Assembly: GCA_037042185.1 (NCBI GenBank)
Contig: JAXQJY010000025.1
Coordinates: forward strand, 1,240,001-1,304,000
Reading direction: 5' to 3'
Length of the DNA: 64,000 nt
DNA from: Sordariomycetes sp. S80-01Y
Taxonomy: Eukaryota; Ascomycota; Sordariomycetes
Positions within the stretch are counted from its first letter, which is position 1. Every line of letters starts with the position of its first letter. The notes beneath the pieces were generated by a model that did not search any database, was not told the origin of the DNA, and was given only the letters and a program-made list of their open reading frames with translations. Position numbers and translations under genes: made by a program. This document shows positions 45,378 through 56,747 of the stretch, in pieces.

Positions 45378-46111
45378 AGCCATCGGCAAGGCGAAACGCC
45401 TTTGCCCCAGTAGGACCAGTCGCGGGCTGTAAATAGAGCATTTAAGTGGGATAGACGGATGGCGTTCCTTTTGTGTTGTATGATGAGCGTGGGGAGGGAC
45501 GGAGAGAAACATTTCGCAGGGAACAGCAAAATCTTGATGGGCTGCCAACGGGTTGGGTTGGATGTAGGGAGATACCCTGATATATGCGCATCCACAATAC
45601 AGATGGGAGACAGCACACGAGCCATGCCATGCAATGAGTCGAACAGCTGTCTCTAAGAAATGAGAAAGCTATGCACCCTGTTCATTCTCCACTTTGCCGT
45701 TCAAATAGCGATCCCCGCCAGCTTCAACGATTACTTGGTACCTCGTCTAGTAGTCAGCAGCACCACAGCCTGCCAATCCAGCAGGGCGCTCAGACCATGT
45801 CCGAACATCTGCTTAAGCCCAACACCCCGAGCGGCATTGGTTACCGGCCCATCGGCCTCGTAGGCAGCCTTTGCTCCCGAGGATAGCCATGTCGCCCTAT
45901 AAGCTCTGCTGCCGTACCACCGACATCGGCGCCGGCACATGGAGCTCCCCTCCATACAAAAGACGGACGTCGATGCTAGCGCGGGGCATTTGCTCCCCCA
46001 CGCAAAATACCCTCCGCGTCTCCCAACGGACTTTGCTTCACCAACACTTTGTATTTACTCAATTGATCCTCTACGAACTCTTCCGGAGCCGGATTTTGGA
46101 TAGGACACATC
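45378..46111. promoter_or_regulatory. PHD 3' region and LEU2 promoter
   Basis: 734 bp in tandem orientation. The 3' half should drive LEU2. A 67-codon frame at 45660-45863 begins with a hydrophobic, signal-like stretch but has no other support. The key element is the CCGG-palindrome at 46083-46092. Confidence 0.5.
46083..46092. promoter_or_regulatory. Leu3-type binding site CCGGAGCCGG
   Basis: An exact match to CCGG-N2-CCGG, the palindrome bound by the Zn2Cys6 regulator Leu3 in yeast, which senses alpha-isopropylmalate. It lies 20 bp before the LEU2 start codon. That is closer to the ATG than usual for an activator site, so it may fall within the leader unless transcription starts very near the ATG. 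Confidence 0.5.
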
Positions 46112-47471
46112 ATGGCTGAGCACAACATTGTCGTTTTGGCCGGCGACCATTGCGGTCCGGAGGTATGTTTCCCGCTCCAGAGGTGCGAGCACAGCTCCGG
46201 CTCGGGCCATGGAAAGCTAACGAGGAACAGGTCGTTGCTGAGGGTATCAAGGTAAGGTCACGCATTGAAGCTCTGATAGAGCTTGGAGACTGATTCAAAT
46301 AGGTCCTCAAGGCCATCGAGGCCAGCAAGCCTTCGGTCGGCAAGTTCAACCTCCAAGAGCACCTCATGGGCGGCGTAAGGCTCCCCCCCGCGGGTTCCCT
46401 CCCTTTTCTGCCACCTCCTAACATGTCCCAGTGCTCCATCGACGAGAACGGCACCCCCCTGACCGACGCAACCCTCGCTGCCGCCCAGTCCGCCCACGCC
46501 GTCCTCCTCGGTGCCATCGGCGGTCCTAAATGGGGCACCGGCGCCGTCCGTCCCGAGCAGGGCCTTCTCAAGCTGCGCAAGGAAATGGGCACCTACGGCA
46601 ACCTGCGCCCGTGCTTCTTCGCCTCCGACGCCCTTGTAGAGTATTCGCCGCTCAAGGCGTCGGTGTGCAAGGGCACCGACTTCGTCATCGTCAGGGAGCT
46701 GACGGGCGGCATCTACTTTGGCGAGCGCAAGGAGGACGACGGCGACGGCAAGGCCTGGGACTCGGAGCCCTACTCCCGCGAGGAGATCGAGCGGGTCGCG
46801 CGGCTGGCCGGCTTCCTGGCCAGGGGCAGGGGCGACAAGAAGGTCTGGAGTCTGGACAAGGCTAACGTCCTGGCCACGAGCCGTCTCTGGAGGAAGGTCA
46901 TGACGGAGACGTTTGAGAAGGAGTTCCCCGACCTCAAGGTCGAGCACCAGCTCATCGACAGCGCCGCCATGATCATGGTCAAGAACCCGACGGGCCTGAA
47001 CGGCGTCGTCGTCACGAGCAACCTGTTCGGCGACATCATCTCGGACGAGGCGAGCGTCATCCCCGGAAGCATCGGGCTGCTGCCCAGTGCCAGTCTGAGC
47101 GGGATCCCGGATGGAAAGGGGAAGTGCAATGGCATCTATGAGCCTATCCACGGTGAGTTGTCTTGGGAGCACTCGCGCCGGTCCCGGAGAGTGAGGCTTC
47201 CTACGAGAGGAGTGACATGCTGACGGGCGATATAGGTTCTGCGCCCGACATCTCCGGCAAGGGCATCGTCAACCCCATCGGCACCATCCTGTCCGTGGCC
47301 ATGATGCTGCGCTACTCGCTGAACCTGCCCGAGGAGGCCAAGGCCGTCGAGCAGGCCGTCAGGCAGGCCATCGACGCGGGCCTGAGGACGAAGGACATGG
47401 GCGGTGACGCGAAGACCTCGGATACGGGCGACGCCGTCGTTGCTGAGTTGAACAAGATCCTGAAGGCGTAG
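46112..47471 (+). CDS. LEU2: 3-isopropylmalate dehydrogenase (leucine biosynthesis)
   Basis: Five exons, 46112-46162, 46231-46251, 46303-46374, 46432-47152 and 47236-47471, giving 366 residues. Exon 2 is only 21 nt (VVAEGIK). The enzyme oxidises and decarboxylates 3-isopropylmalate to 2-ketoisocaproate with NAD+. Family features run in order: [63 protein letters not shown]; the catalytic Lys in [13 protein letters not shown]; the metal/NAD motif [20 protein letters not shown]; and the adenine-site YEPIHGSAPDI created by the last splice. Length is standard and no key residue is missing. The upstream CCGG-N2-CCGG suggests Leu3 control. Confidence 0.96.
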
Positions 47472-48046
47472 GTCCGCACGATGTAGAGGACCACAGGAAT
47501 AGAAGCCCCAAAAAAAGTAAAATAAGGCGCCGAGGTTGCTCAACAATGCACAGTCGCACTTTGCGTACATACAATCCTCCTCATACGTGAAGAAAACATG
47601 CCCCAGGCCGGGTCAACGTAGCACCTAGGCACTTGATCCCTCTCATGCGGTCTCACAGGGCATCGATTTCTCATGATTTGTGTTCTCTGCCCTTTCACTA
47701 GGGTCCTGTGGGAAACGCTTCTCAGGGGCTCAGAGGCTGGACTTCAAGGAACATTCATCTCATTTGTACGGAAACCAGAGGCGCCTAGATCAACCTAGAC
47801 AACATTGGAGCTAGTTGGAAAAACAAACTGTCCCTCCGCCGACCCAATCCAGTCCAGAAACCGAGAAAAACCAACTGGTTCAACTTTTTGCATTTCCATT
47901 CCTTTCTCCTGCAAGCGACTGCAATACGACGAGGGCGTTTAGGAACGCCTCTTTCCTCTCTGCGAGGCGGTGAATCGGTCGGGCGCTCACATCAAGTCGC
48001 GAGACGTGATGAGAGGGCGGACTCATTCGGCGAAAGCCGGTGGCTC
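47472..48046. other. Convergent 3' region LEU2 / Stm1-like
   Basis: 575 bp between converging stop codons, holding both 3' UTRs. An A-rich stretch with AAAATAAGG at 47517-47525 may serve LEU2 polyadenylation. Nothing coding is seen. Confidence 0.45.
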
Positions 48047-49430
48047 CTATTTACCACCGAGGCTGGGGAAGGCCGAGGTATCCTTGGTGTTGATGGGCTG
48101 GATGTTCTCGCGTCCACCACGTCCACCGCGGAAGTTACCACGCGAACCACGCTCGCCACCGCGCTCGCCGCCGCGGCCGCCACGGCCACCACGACCTCCG
48201 CCGCGACCTCCGCCGCGGGTGCGCTCAGGCTCGACGAAGCGAGGGTCGAAGTCAATGGTCTGCTTGGTCTTCTTCTCACGCTCGCGCCTGTTCTTGCCCG
48301 CGCCGGGGGCGAAGTAGTCGGTCTCCTCCTTCTCGAGGGGCTTGGCCTCGGCCCACTTCTTGTCAGACTTGGAGCCCTCATTAGCAGCACGGGGCTTGAG
48401 GCCGGAGTCAAGCTGGAGCTTCTTCTCGGCCTGCTGAACGAGGTAGTCGGCGTAGGAGACAGACTTGTCCTCAGGCTCGGCGTCCTCTTCGCCAGCGGCG
48501 TCCTCGGCGAGAGCCTCCTTCTGCTCGGACTTGGCGATGGCCTCGCCGGCCTGCTCGTCCTTCAGCTCGGCCTCACCCTCGGTGGCGCCCCAGGAAGCAG
48601 CGGCCTGCTTGTCGGAACCGCTACTTTCGTCAGCACGTTTGCTACATCATGAGTGGTGTGCGGTTGACATACCCCTGACCTCCGTGTCTAGAGTGACGGT
48701 CATCACGGTCGCGAGGAGCGCGGGAGCCACGGCCTGAGCTGTTAGCAATAATCCTTGACTACCCCAGCGTGCTTGAGAAGCTACTTACCACCACGAACGC
48801 GAGCACCAGCACCACCGCGAGCACCGCCCCTAGCGCCCTCCTCGGTGGAACGAGCTGCGTTGCGGTCGCTACCAGCGCCACGGTCACGGAAAGCTGGGAA
48901 CAGTCAGCCACACATAATCCCCGTAATAAGCGATGAGCTCAACTCACCACCCTCGTTGCCGCCAGGGCCGCCGCGACGGCTGCCAGCACCAGTGCCCCTA
49001 ACAGGAGGCGCGGGGTCAGCGTTGCGCTTGGTGGTACCCTTGACAGCCTTGTCGACAGTCTTCACGGGCACGGGAGTCTTCTCCTCGCCATCCTCGTCAT
49101 TGCCTATATCGCGATGCGGTCAGTCTCCATGTCTTCAACAACAGTTTCCCTCGCTGAGCTCGTCGTCGTTTCGTCAAGAATGGTCGGGAAACGCTTGAGT
49201 CGTTCAGCTGGGGTGATGATTGGGTGTCGTACCGAGGTAGGCAAACATGTTCTGCGTGAACACGTTAGCATCAAGTCGCGAAGTCATAACGGGGGGCTCT
49301 GCGAAAGGGATGGTCTCTGGCTGTAACTCTGAAGCGCAATTGGGAGCACGGCGATTTCATCCTCAGCATGCCTGGACCACCGCTCCGTCCCAAAAAGCGG
49401 GCAAACACGCACCTTCGAGGCGAGTGACAT
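48047..49430 (-). CDS. Stm1-like / hyaluronan- and mRNA-binding family protein (RGG-rich)
   Basis: Six exons on the minus strand, 49430-49413, 49251-49233, 49103-48948, 48893-48789, 48733-48673 and 48620-48047, giving 310 residues. The first two exons are 18 and 19 nt (MSLASK and NMFAYLG). All donors are GT, all acceptors AG. The family includes yeast Stm1 and animal SERBP1/HABP4, which bind ribosomes and mRNA and preserve inactive 80S ribosomes. Visible features are the Stm1-type N-terminus (ASKNMFAYLGNDEDGEE), Arg/Gly-rich stretches (ARGGARGGAGARVRGGRGSR), the conserved SVSYADYLVQQAEKKLQ, and a C-terminal RGG tract (about residues 257-290) ending NTKDTSAFPSLGGK. The last exon contains no ATG in frame, so simple frame scanning misses it. 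Confidence 0.87.
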
Positions 49431-50139
49431 TTTGACCGCCTGGCTCGTCGCCTCTCGTCAGACGGGGAAGTTCACGAAGTTGACAACGTCGAGGTTGAGA
49501 AGCTGCGCGAGCTTGCAATGGATATCGTGTGGGAAGTTGGGCGGCGTCACGGTCGCATGACCTGGTGGGTTGTAGGATAGAGGTTGAGAGGTGGTCGGAC
49601 CCGAAGGGAGTTCGAGTTCGAAAGGCAGAAGGTTGACGCAAGGTGAAGAAAATGCACGAACTGGGGGATGGGCTGGCCGGGTGCAGGCTCACGCTGGGCT
49701 TTGGGCGTCCGAAGCGCTGTGGAAGGTGGGGCTCCCTCACTAAAAGAAGCAAAAACCGCCTGTAAATTCGAGTGACTCGGACAGCCGTTTTTTGTCACTG
49801 GAGGCTTCCAATTGCTTCCAAAAGTCCCTCATTCTGTTATTTCTGCTACCCATAATTACGGCACATTAAGACCGTCTTTTGCACTGAATTTATGGCCCAA
49901 TTGCTCGATTTTTCATTCCGTTGCAACCTTTTGGGGAAATTTTGGGTTTTGTGGTCGAAAATCGGCAGCTTAGGGCAGCAGCATCATGCCATTACCTCAT
50001 TGGTAGCCGATGTTTCCCCGCGCGACTTCACCCCCCTCGGACCGGGTCCGTTTGCGGAACTACATCGCTTTACTAACAAACGCTAAGGACTGTATTCACT
50101 CTAATACTGTTTTCTCGGCTTGGAGCTGCTCCATATCTA
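49431..50139. promoter_or_regulatory. Stm1-like promoter and 3' region of the LIM gene
   Basis: 709 bp; both neighbouring genes lie on the minus strand. The half nearest the Stm1-like ATG is the promoter, with long pyrimidine-rich sequence on the sense strand. The distal half is more AT-rich (about 49800-49960). No specific operator is recognised. Confidence 0.4.
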
Positions 50140-51519
50140 TCAGGATGATTTGCCCGTGAAGAACCGTCGCAACTCAGCGCCAATGCTCTTTTTGACACCA
50201 CTTTCTTTTGAGAGTTCCTTGCTCGTGCTCTTCAACGACGCCGTGCTGCCGGAGGCTTCCGTCTTAACCTTTGTAGGAGCCCTTCGCATCGCCATCCCAG
50301 GACCTTCATCCCTTTGAGACGAACTCACAGACGCAATAGACTGCGCAGAGGGGCCAACCTTCATCAAGCGATGGAGCTGTGAAGCAATCTGAACGGCGGC
50401 GGGCGAGCTAGGCTTCCTCGGATGACAGACGTTCGGAGCGATGTTTTGCTCTTCGTGGTCCCAATCCTGCATGGACTCGGGAGGCGTTTGATAAGCCGAT
50501 GTGTGCGTCTCTGAGCGTAGTCTCGATGCGATCAGGCGGGATGAAGGGCGTTGAAGGGGTTCTTCCGTGATATATGCTGGTTTCCGCCTGAAGGCCAGGG
50601 GTCTCAGTGGTTCAGCGTGGGAGAAGTAATCAGGCTCGTGTGAGCCCGACTCCTTTGCATCGTGGATGACACCCTCCAAACGCGGAACGGCCGTCAAAGG
50701 GGCTTTTGGCGGATTTGGAAAGTCTGGTTGTAGAAGAATCGCCCGAGGCGTAGATTGTCCGGATGGGCAGATAGTCGGTGGAGCGGAATCGGGAGACCTT
50801 CCCTCAAGGCTTCGAGATAGCAACGGGTTGGACAGTGTTGGTTCTCTACAAAGCGGTGGATGCTGCACGTCGGTGTTGACCCAGTTGGGCTGCTGCATGA
50901 ACCAAGGGATCGGTTTCAGTGGGCTCGGTTCGAACGTAGGACCGTCAATGGGATCGAAGATGTTGACCCAGACAGTGACGGTACGGTGGGTGTCTGTTGA
51001 AGAGCTAGGAGTGCACTCATTGCTTCCGGGCCCGTCACCTTCTAGTTTGTGTGAACGTTTGGGGGTTCCAGCTTGGCCAGCGCCCTTGGCCTTGTATCGT
51101 TGTTTCGTAATACCACCATCCGCCTTTTCGATCCTCCTCAAACCCTGGCGCAGCACTTCTCCCTCTGCGACCTCGTCGATCTCGGTCTCGACAACGCAGT
51201 TGGCACAAAGTGGCGTATCAAACACCTCCACCGCAGTACTCTTCCGAATGTTCTCGGTGAGATTGTTCAAGCTCGTCCTCTGATATAACAGCTTACAGCC
51301 ACAGAGCAAGCAGCCATAACAAGCACGATGCCAGAATGTCCATCCAAAGCTCACGCATTCGTCCTTACGGTATACGAGCTCCCCACATACCTAGCAGATC
51401 GAGAGGTCGAGGAGACCAGCGTGGCAAGGAGAGCAGGCGAGACGGAGCGATAGGCCGATGATCTGAGGAGGACTGGGATAGTCGTGGTGGCAGAATGAGC
51501 ATCTGAAGGAGGCGGACAT
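50140..51519 (-). CDS. LIM-domain protein gene interrupted by an in-frame TAG
   Basis: One frame of 460 codons on the minus strand, from ATG at 51519 to TGA at 50140, with a TAG at codon 43 (51393-51391). Before it are C7-x2-C10 and C29-x2-C32 and a well-formed sequence (HHDYPSPPQIIGLSLRLACS). After it is the rest of a LIM domain: VCGELVYRKDECVSFGWTFW, HRACYGCLLCGCKLL and LCANC. The TAG sits between the two cysteines of the first LIM pair (C42-TAG-V44-C45), where Trp would be a natural residue (TGG to TAG). The following 300 residues are Ser/Pro-rich, ending in a basic tail. No good donor lies in the 126 nt before the TAG, although TGCTAG|G resembles an acceptor. A nonsense allele, an assembly error or an unrecognised intron are all possible. 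LIM domains mediate protein binding. Confidence 0.62.
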
Positions 51520-52167
51520 GCCGAGGAGCTCGCAATTCAACACTGGAAAGACTGCAGATTTCGTATTCTGCGTCAGCTAGGTTCTAAGCTCATAAGGATG
51601 TTGTGTTTGTTGTTGATGGAAACGAAAGGGGTAAATGGAGTATACTATCCAGTGAAACGACGGTGAGGGAGTCGGCAGAGTAGTCACGAGTTGAGGTGAG
51701 AAGGGACAAAGCCCTCCATGGCCAAGGCGTTGATCACAGCCGGCAGGAACAACGGTCATTTCGGACGATAAAAAGGGTGACCGCAGCCTACCGAGAAGTC
51801 ATAGAGGGCCAAAGCACTTGTCACGTCCTCAGCAGGTGGCATGAATCAAAATCTTTCCGCTACGAACTCCTAAATTTGACATCCGACCTTACACGCCGGT
51901 CCGAGACTCCATTCCCTTTTCCTGATCTGCCTGACCTTGCCTATACACGGAAATACAAAAATCGAACAATGCATGGTTCCTGACGCCTGTGCGGGCTTAC
52001 GCAGCACCGCAATGAAAACTACGGTTCACCTCCCATCGCGTGGCGGTAGCCACAAGGCCATCCCTAATGGCTCCAATTCCGGACATCGCAACTGGAATGC
52101 GTCAATGTCTTCATTCCTCTCTGAAGCACCTTCCAATAACTTGTGGCGTACTTCTTGGGCCACAGCT
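51520..52167. other. LIM-gene promoter and 3' region of the next gene
   Basis: 648 bp between two minus-strand genes. No gene, repeat or specific regulatory motif is recognised. Confidence 0.4.
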
Positions 52168-54354
52168 TCAAGCCCGCTGCTTTGGTCGTGCAAGCATGTT
52201 CAAGCGGCTCATACTCAGACTACTCTTCTTCTTGGACGGGGTAGCAGAGCCAGACGTTTTGCTTGGCGTACGGCCAGGTGCCATCTTCTTCATGCTACTG
52301 ACCGGCGTCGAAACCAAACGAGGTGCTGTCGGCGGTTTGGCGGGAGTTCCATGGGCACTCTTGTGCTTTTTGCCTCCACGCTCCTCGCCCTCTTTGTCAA
52401 TGTCGCCTTCCTCGGAGGAAGCTCGATGGCGTTTCTTGTTCGACAACCCGTGTGAAATGCCCTTGCGGTTCGCGATTGGCGCGGCGTTCTCCTTGTTTGG
52501 GTGAGTGCTAGGCTCAGGAGCTGATGGGAAAGACCCCGGCATTCCCTTGGGCGCTGATGAAGCCCGGACGTGACGAAGACTGGCCTGTCCCGGTGACGCT
52601 CCGAATCCGCTGGGCGAGGCGGCGCCGAAATCAATGGTGTGGTCGGATCGGAAAGTGAAGGTACCAGGAACAGACTTCGGCAAGCTCTTACGTTGGTCCT
52701 CATGGATGTCTGTAATGTCCCTCAGAGGAGACAAGTCGGGATAGACGACCTCATTGTCCTTGGTCGACTGGGTGGATTGAGCCAGCACACCGTCAAGAGT
52801 GGGGTACTGAATCGCTGAGACGCTCTTCTGCGCGAACTTTTGGGGCGATGGACTGTCTTGCTGCTCAGCGGCGTGCTTTGTGTCAGGTGTGAAAGCGACG
52901 TGCTTCACCAACCTACGCCTTGGTGTGGTGAGTGGAAGAGGAGGCAGCTCCTTGTCCATTGCGGCACGCCTGGGACCAGGCGTCTGCGACATCTGCATCG
53001 CAGGTTTCGGGAGGGCAGTGCGAGGCTCCTCAACCGAAGTCGACTTTTGACCACGAAGAATAGACTTGACTTTTTGGAAGCGACCAGGGCTGATGATGCG
53101 ACGCTTAAACTCCGCAGTCCTGGAGGTGGAGGCAGTCGCAGCAAGATTGTTCGCGGCCGACGGCTTCGTGGGGTGAGATGCAGAAGGTTCCTTCACAAGT
53201 GAGATTGTCGACTTGCTCGGCGTGATTGAGTGGCCAACAGAGGCCTTTGTTGGGCTGGTGAGTCGAGCAAAACTGGACTTCGCCTGTTGCCTGTTCAAGC
53301 CACTGCCGCTGGATGTAGGTCGAGGAATGGTGCTGCCATCACGCGAAATAGGACGAGACATTGAAGCGTCCTCCTCTTGGAACTTCTTGATCCTTTTTGC
53401 GAAGGTACTCTTCGGCTCCTCAATCGGCATGGTTCGAGGTCTTCCGGCGACAGAGAAATTGGGTGTGTCCGGCTGCTTGAACTCGCCATCGTCAAGCTTG
53501 GCGCGGGACGAAGAGCGTTTGAGCGAAGAGCTGGGCTTCGTCCGGGGAGTGGTATCCAGGTTTGCTTTAGACAAAGTGCGCTTGAGGCTTGGCTTCGCCA
53601 CAGTCGGCGTTGTCGGGAGGCTGGACTTGGATGCTGAGTGCTTGAGCTCTGATAGCTTGGCAGCAGGAGGCGTCCTGTTGGCGCGCCAAGCGGAAGCATG
53701 ATTCTCGATAGAGTCCATCTTCTTGAACTCGGCCATGTGCGCAGCGCTGTAGCGGCTGGCTTTACCTTTGGGCTGTGCGATCTTACGCTCAGCAACGTCT
53801 CCCTCAGCCTCCCTCTGAGCCCTCATTTCCACCTTAATCTTATTGGCCTGCTCTCGAAGCTCGTTCATGAGACGCTGCGCGTTCTCGCTAAGAGGAGCCT
53901 GAGCGGCGCCTTTTGCGAAGCGAAAGGTGAACTCAGAGGACGGGACCCGGGTGGTTCTAGTCGGCGTGCCCTGGGCTTCTGCTGGGCCGTTGGCCATTCC
54001 AGGCCTAACATCGGTGAAACCAAGTCGAAGGGCTGAGGATGGCTCAGGCACGGTTGAGTTGTGGTACAGGCTTGGGTGCATCTCTTCGCGCGGTGGCTCG
54101 ATTTTCGGGGCGGTGGGCGTCTGTGGTGCCTGGGGAGGTCCGGTCTGAGCTTCTTTCATTGGCTTGGGCGACTGGACAGGTTGCGATTCTGAGGCAACAT
54201 TGTTTTCGGTGACAGAAGATAGTTCTGGCGTAGCCTTGCCCTGTTGTGTGCGTCAGCGCTGTTGACACGGCGAGTCGTCGATTTTGATAAATAAACAAAC
54301 CTTAGCCGGAGTGAGGCCCGCAAGCCGGGAGGACCTGCGTCGCGGCGGCGACAT
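52168..54354 (-). CDS. Basic, disordered, probably nuclear protein of unknown function
   Basis: Two exons on the minus strand, 54354-54301 and 54240-52168, giving 708 residues. The 60-nt intron has donor GTTTGT, branch GCTGAC and acceptor CAG. Exon 1 encodes MSPPRRRSSRLAGLTPAK. No enzyme domain is recognised. The protein is Ser/Thr/Pro/Lys-rich with many SP/TP and SxxK sites. A short helical stretch lies near residues 120-145 (LSENAQRLMNELREQANKIK), followed by compact basic motifs: KSTFAKRIKKFQEED, ISPGRFQKVKSILRGQK, and TTPRRRLVKHVAFTPDTK. Lys/Arg-rich C-terminal runs include SNKKRHRASSEEGD and GGKKHKSAHGTPAK. This looks like a CDK-target chromatin or spindle protein, but only composition supports that. 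Confidence 0.78.
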
Positions 54355-55446
54355 GTTGACCAAGTGCTGCGATAATATCAAATCAGGGTTGATGGATTAT
54401 AGGGAGACCAGGATTGAGATCGTGAGGAGATCAAATAAGCTGGAATGATAGTATGATGTCAAAGGCGGGTTGTTGTGGGATTCGCGTCTAACGGTTTGTG
54501 CTTGTGGGGATTTGTTTACTTTCTTGAGGGTCCGAGCGCCAGGGGCAACAGCTACGAGCACCCGTGCATATACTTCGCACGGTGCAACTTACACTGTACT
54601 GTTTACGTCAGGGGCCAACCGGAGTACCTCGTAGTAATCGGCCGCATCTCCGGGCTGAACTTTGTTATTCAAAGACCACTTCGCTGTGCTTTGACCTGGA
54701 GACCTGCAATTCCTGAGGGAAATCTCCTCTTGTCGACCGACGCACAAGGGTGGCAAGCAATTACATCCTCGACGAGCAGGCTCAAAGTCTACAGGCACGA
54801 GTTTCGCACGATGTATACTCTGTGAACCGCGGCGTTATCACAACGCTGCAGCTCCTGCGTCGAGTGGGCAGCACGATAATTAAGCCAATGTGAAAATAAT
54901 TCGCTGGGTTGTTCGTCTGATGCGTGAATTCGATATATTATACCATTAATGATCGCGCCGCCATGCTAGGTATTAAATTCATCAATCAGGAAGCGATGTG
55001 AATATACAAAACTTTTCTAAAATCAGCTCCCGCTCGAATTATTTTTGTGACCGTGCTCCATGTAGCATCCCAATTCCTAGCGCCTATTCGAGGCCCTCTC
55101 ACATCTGCCATGAAGTATCATCCCCGTAAGTCGTAAAGTGGTGTAGTATGTTGAAGTCTCATACGCCTCGGCTTAGAACCCAAGCTTCTGCCCTATCACA
55201 GCCAATCTTGACCTGGGCATATCGCAGCTTCTAGAGCTGGCTTGGCGCCGGCGTTTGTCGCGGTTGGTCCCGGTACCATATCTGGCATGCAAACGGGACC
55301 GTAAGCAGGGTGATGCGTATCTCCGTTACGTCGCTCACTGCTCAACCGCAAGCACGGCGTGCCTTTCGCGTTCGGACGCGAGCTCTTAGCTGCCTGGGGC
55401 ATGGGTTTTCTTTCATCTCATCGCTGTTCAGGGTTTACAGCTTCCT
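54355..55446. other. Intergenic region between the bZIP 3' end and the disordered-protein gene
   Basis: 1.1 kb. Both neighbours are on the minus strand, so the lower-coordinate part is the promoter of the 54354 gene and the upper part the 3' UTR of the bZIP gene. It is AT-richer than average at 54880-55050. No gene is seen. Confidence 0.45.
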
Positions 55447-56747
55447 TCATCTCATGTTGGTCTGGTCAAGCTGGTAAGGCTGGGGCGGAAACGCCATGCT
55501 GGCGCTGAGACCAAAAGGGTCCCAGTCGATGTTCTGGTGGTCGAGCAGTGATGTCATCGAAGGATATTGCTGCCCGGTGGTTTGAGGATCGTGCTGCGGC
55601 ATCTGACCCGGGCCGTTTGATGTCGGTGAGAGCATCTGTCCCCCGTCATTGGTGAAGGGAGCGGGATATGGGCCTGGTCCGCTCGGTGCGTCTAGCTCGG
55701 TATCATCGACCATGTCGGCCTGCGCATCGTATTCCTGCTCCAGCTGCTCGATGTGGTTCTGGAAAGCTGGCGTTGGATAGTACGCCGCCCCGCTGCTGGT
55801 CGGACCCTGTCCCCGGTGAGACTGTTGCGGAGGCTGTGATCGCTGTGGCTGCTGTGGCATCTGGTGCATCTGGTGCTGGCGAGGCATGCCTCCCCTCATG
55901 GACATGTTGTCGGAGGCAGCTGGCGAGAAGGCAGATCCAGTGTTTGTCGGCGAGTTCGAGTGCGACGACGGGGTGGGACGACTGTTCTTTGGAGAGGCTA
56001 AGGGCGCGTTGGGCGGAGGTAGAGTTGCGGTCGGGTCTCTCTTGGGGGCAATGCTCGAGTTCGAGCGGCGCGACTGGTGATGACGGTTGATCAACGCGCG
56101 CTGGATCGGTGGCGGCTGCACCATGTTCTGGGGCATGTGCGTCGGCCCCAGATTGGGGCTGCCCGTCTTGGCCCGAAGCTCGGCTTGAACATCGATACCT
56201 AAAAGGATGTGTCAGTGGCGATCCGACTGGTGCGTCTCGTAGAGCAGACATACCTTTCTCAAGGAGGATGCGTTCCAGCAAAGAGTTCTTGTACCGGAGC
56301 ATCAAGCATTCGTCGGCAGCCGTTCGATGGGCAGTCTGGAGGTTATGGAGGTTCGACTCGTGGACACGGATGGTCTCTTCGAGCTGCTTGATGTACTCCG
56401 TGCGTCGCTCGCGGAAGGCAGCTTGAGCCTGTCTGTTTCGCTGTTTGCGCTCCTCTGACGTGGCGTAGATCTGTGCGAAGGGGTCATCAGCACGCCATTT
56501 CCATTTCACAGTTCGAGGGGCATCCGGGTGAACCTACAGGCTTGCGCCCGCCCTTGCGCTTGGGCTGCTGTCCATCCTGGGTGGTGGAGTTGTTCTGGGC
56601 GGAAGGATTGTTGCTTGCGGGCGCAGAACCGAGATGGTCACCGTCGCCCTCCGGGGAGGAGGCCAGGGACTCGTCGTAGTCGTCGGGATGCTCGCTACTG
56701 TTCTGGGGCGGTTGAGGCTTGTTATCGATGGACATCTTGTCGGCCAT
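55447..56747 (-). CDS. bZIP transcription factor
   Basis: Three exons on the minus strand, 56747-56538, 56470-56254 and 56198-55447, giving 392 residues. Intron 1 (67 nt, GTAGGT, branch near CTGAT, CAG) joins GGRKP to IYATSEERKQRNRQAQAAFR, and intron 2 is 55 nt. The basic region carries the bZIP signature N82-x7-R90 (NRQAQAAFR) followed by a zipper with residues 100, 107, 114, 121, 128 and 135 in register (L, H, L, A, L, L). The helix continues through ECLMLRYKNSLLERILLEKG. The C-terminal half is Pro/Gln/His-rich (MHQMPQQPQRSQPPQQSHRG) and probably activating. The N-terminus is acidic. A Met at position 5 could also start. It belongs to a fungal bZIP group with the RRTEYIKQLE motif; targets are unknown. 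Confidence 0.88.

Noticed and set aside
45660-45863. 67-codon frame with a signal-peptide-like start (possible small secreted protein)
   Set aside because: Only the first 20 residues look like a signal; the rest is Ser/Ala/Pro-rich without a cysteine framework, and it sits in the LEU2 promoter.
48047-48620. Long Gly/Arg-poor plus-strand frames opposite the Stm1-like RGG exon (47888-48652)
   Set aside because: They mirror the repetitive GGN/CGN codons of the minus-strand RGG tract; the minus-strand gene has full splice and family support.
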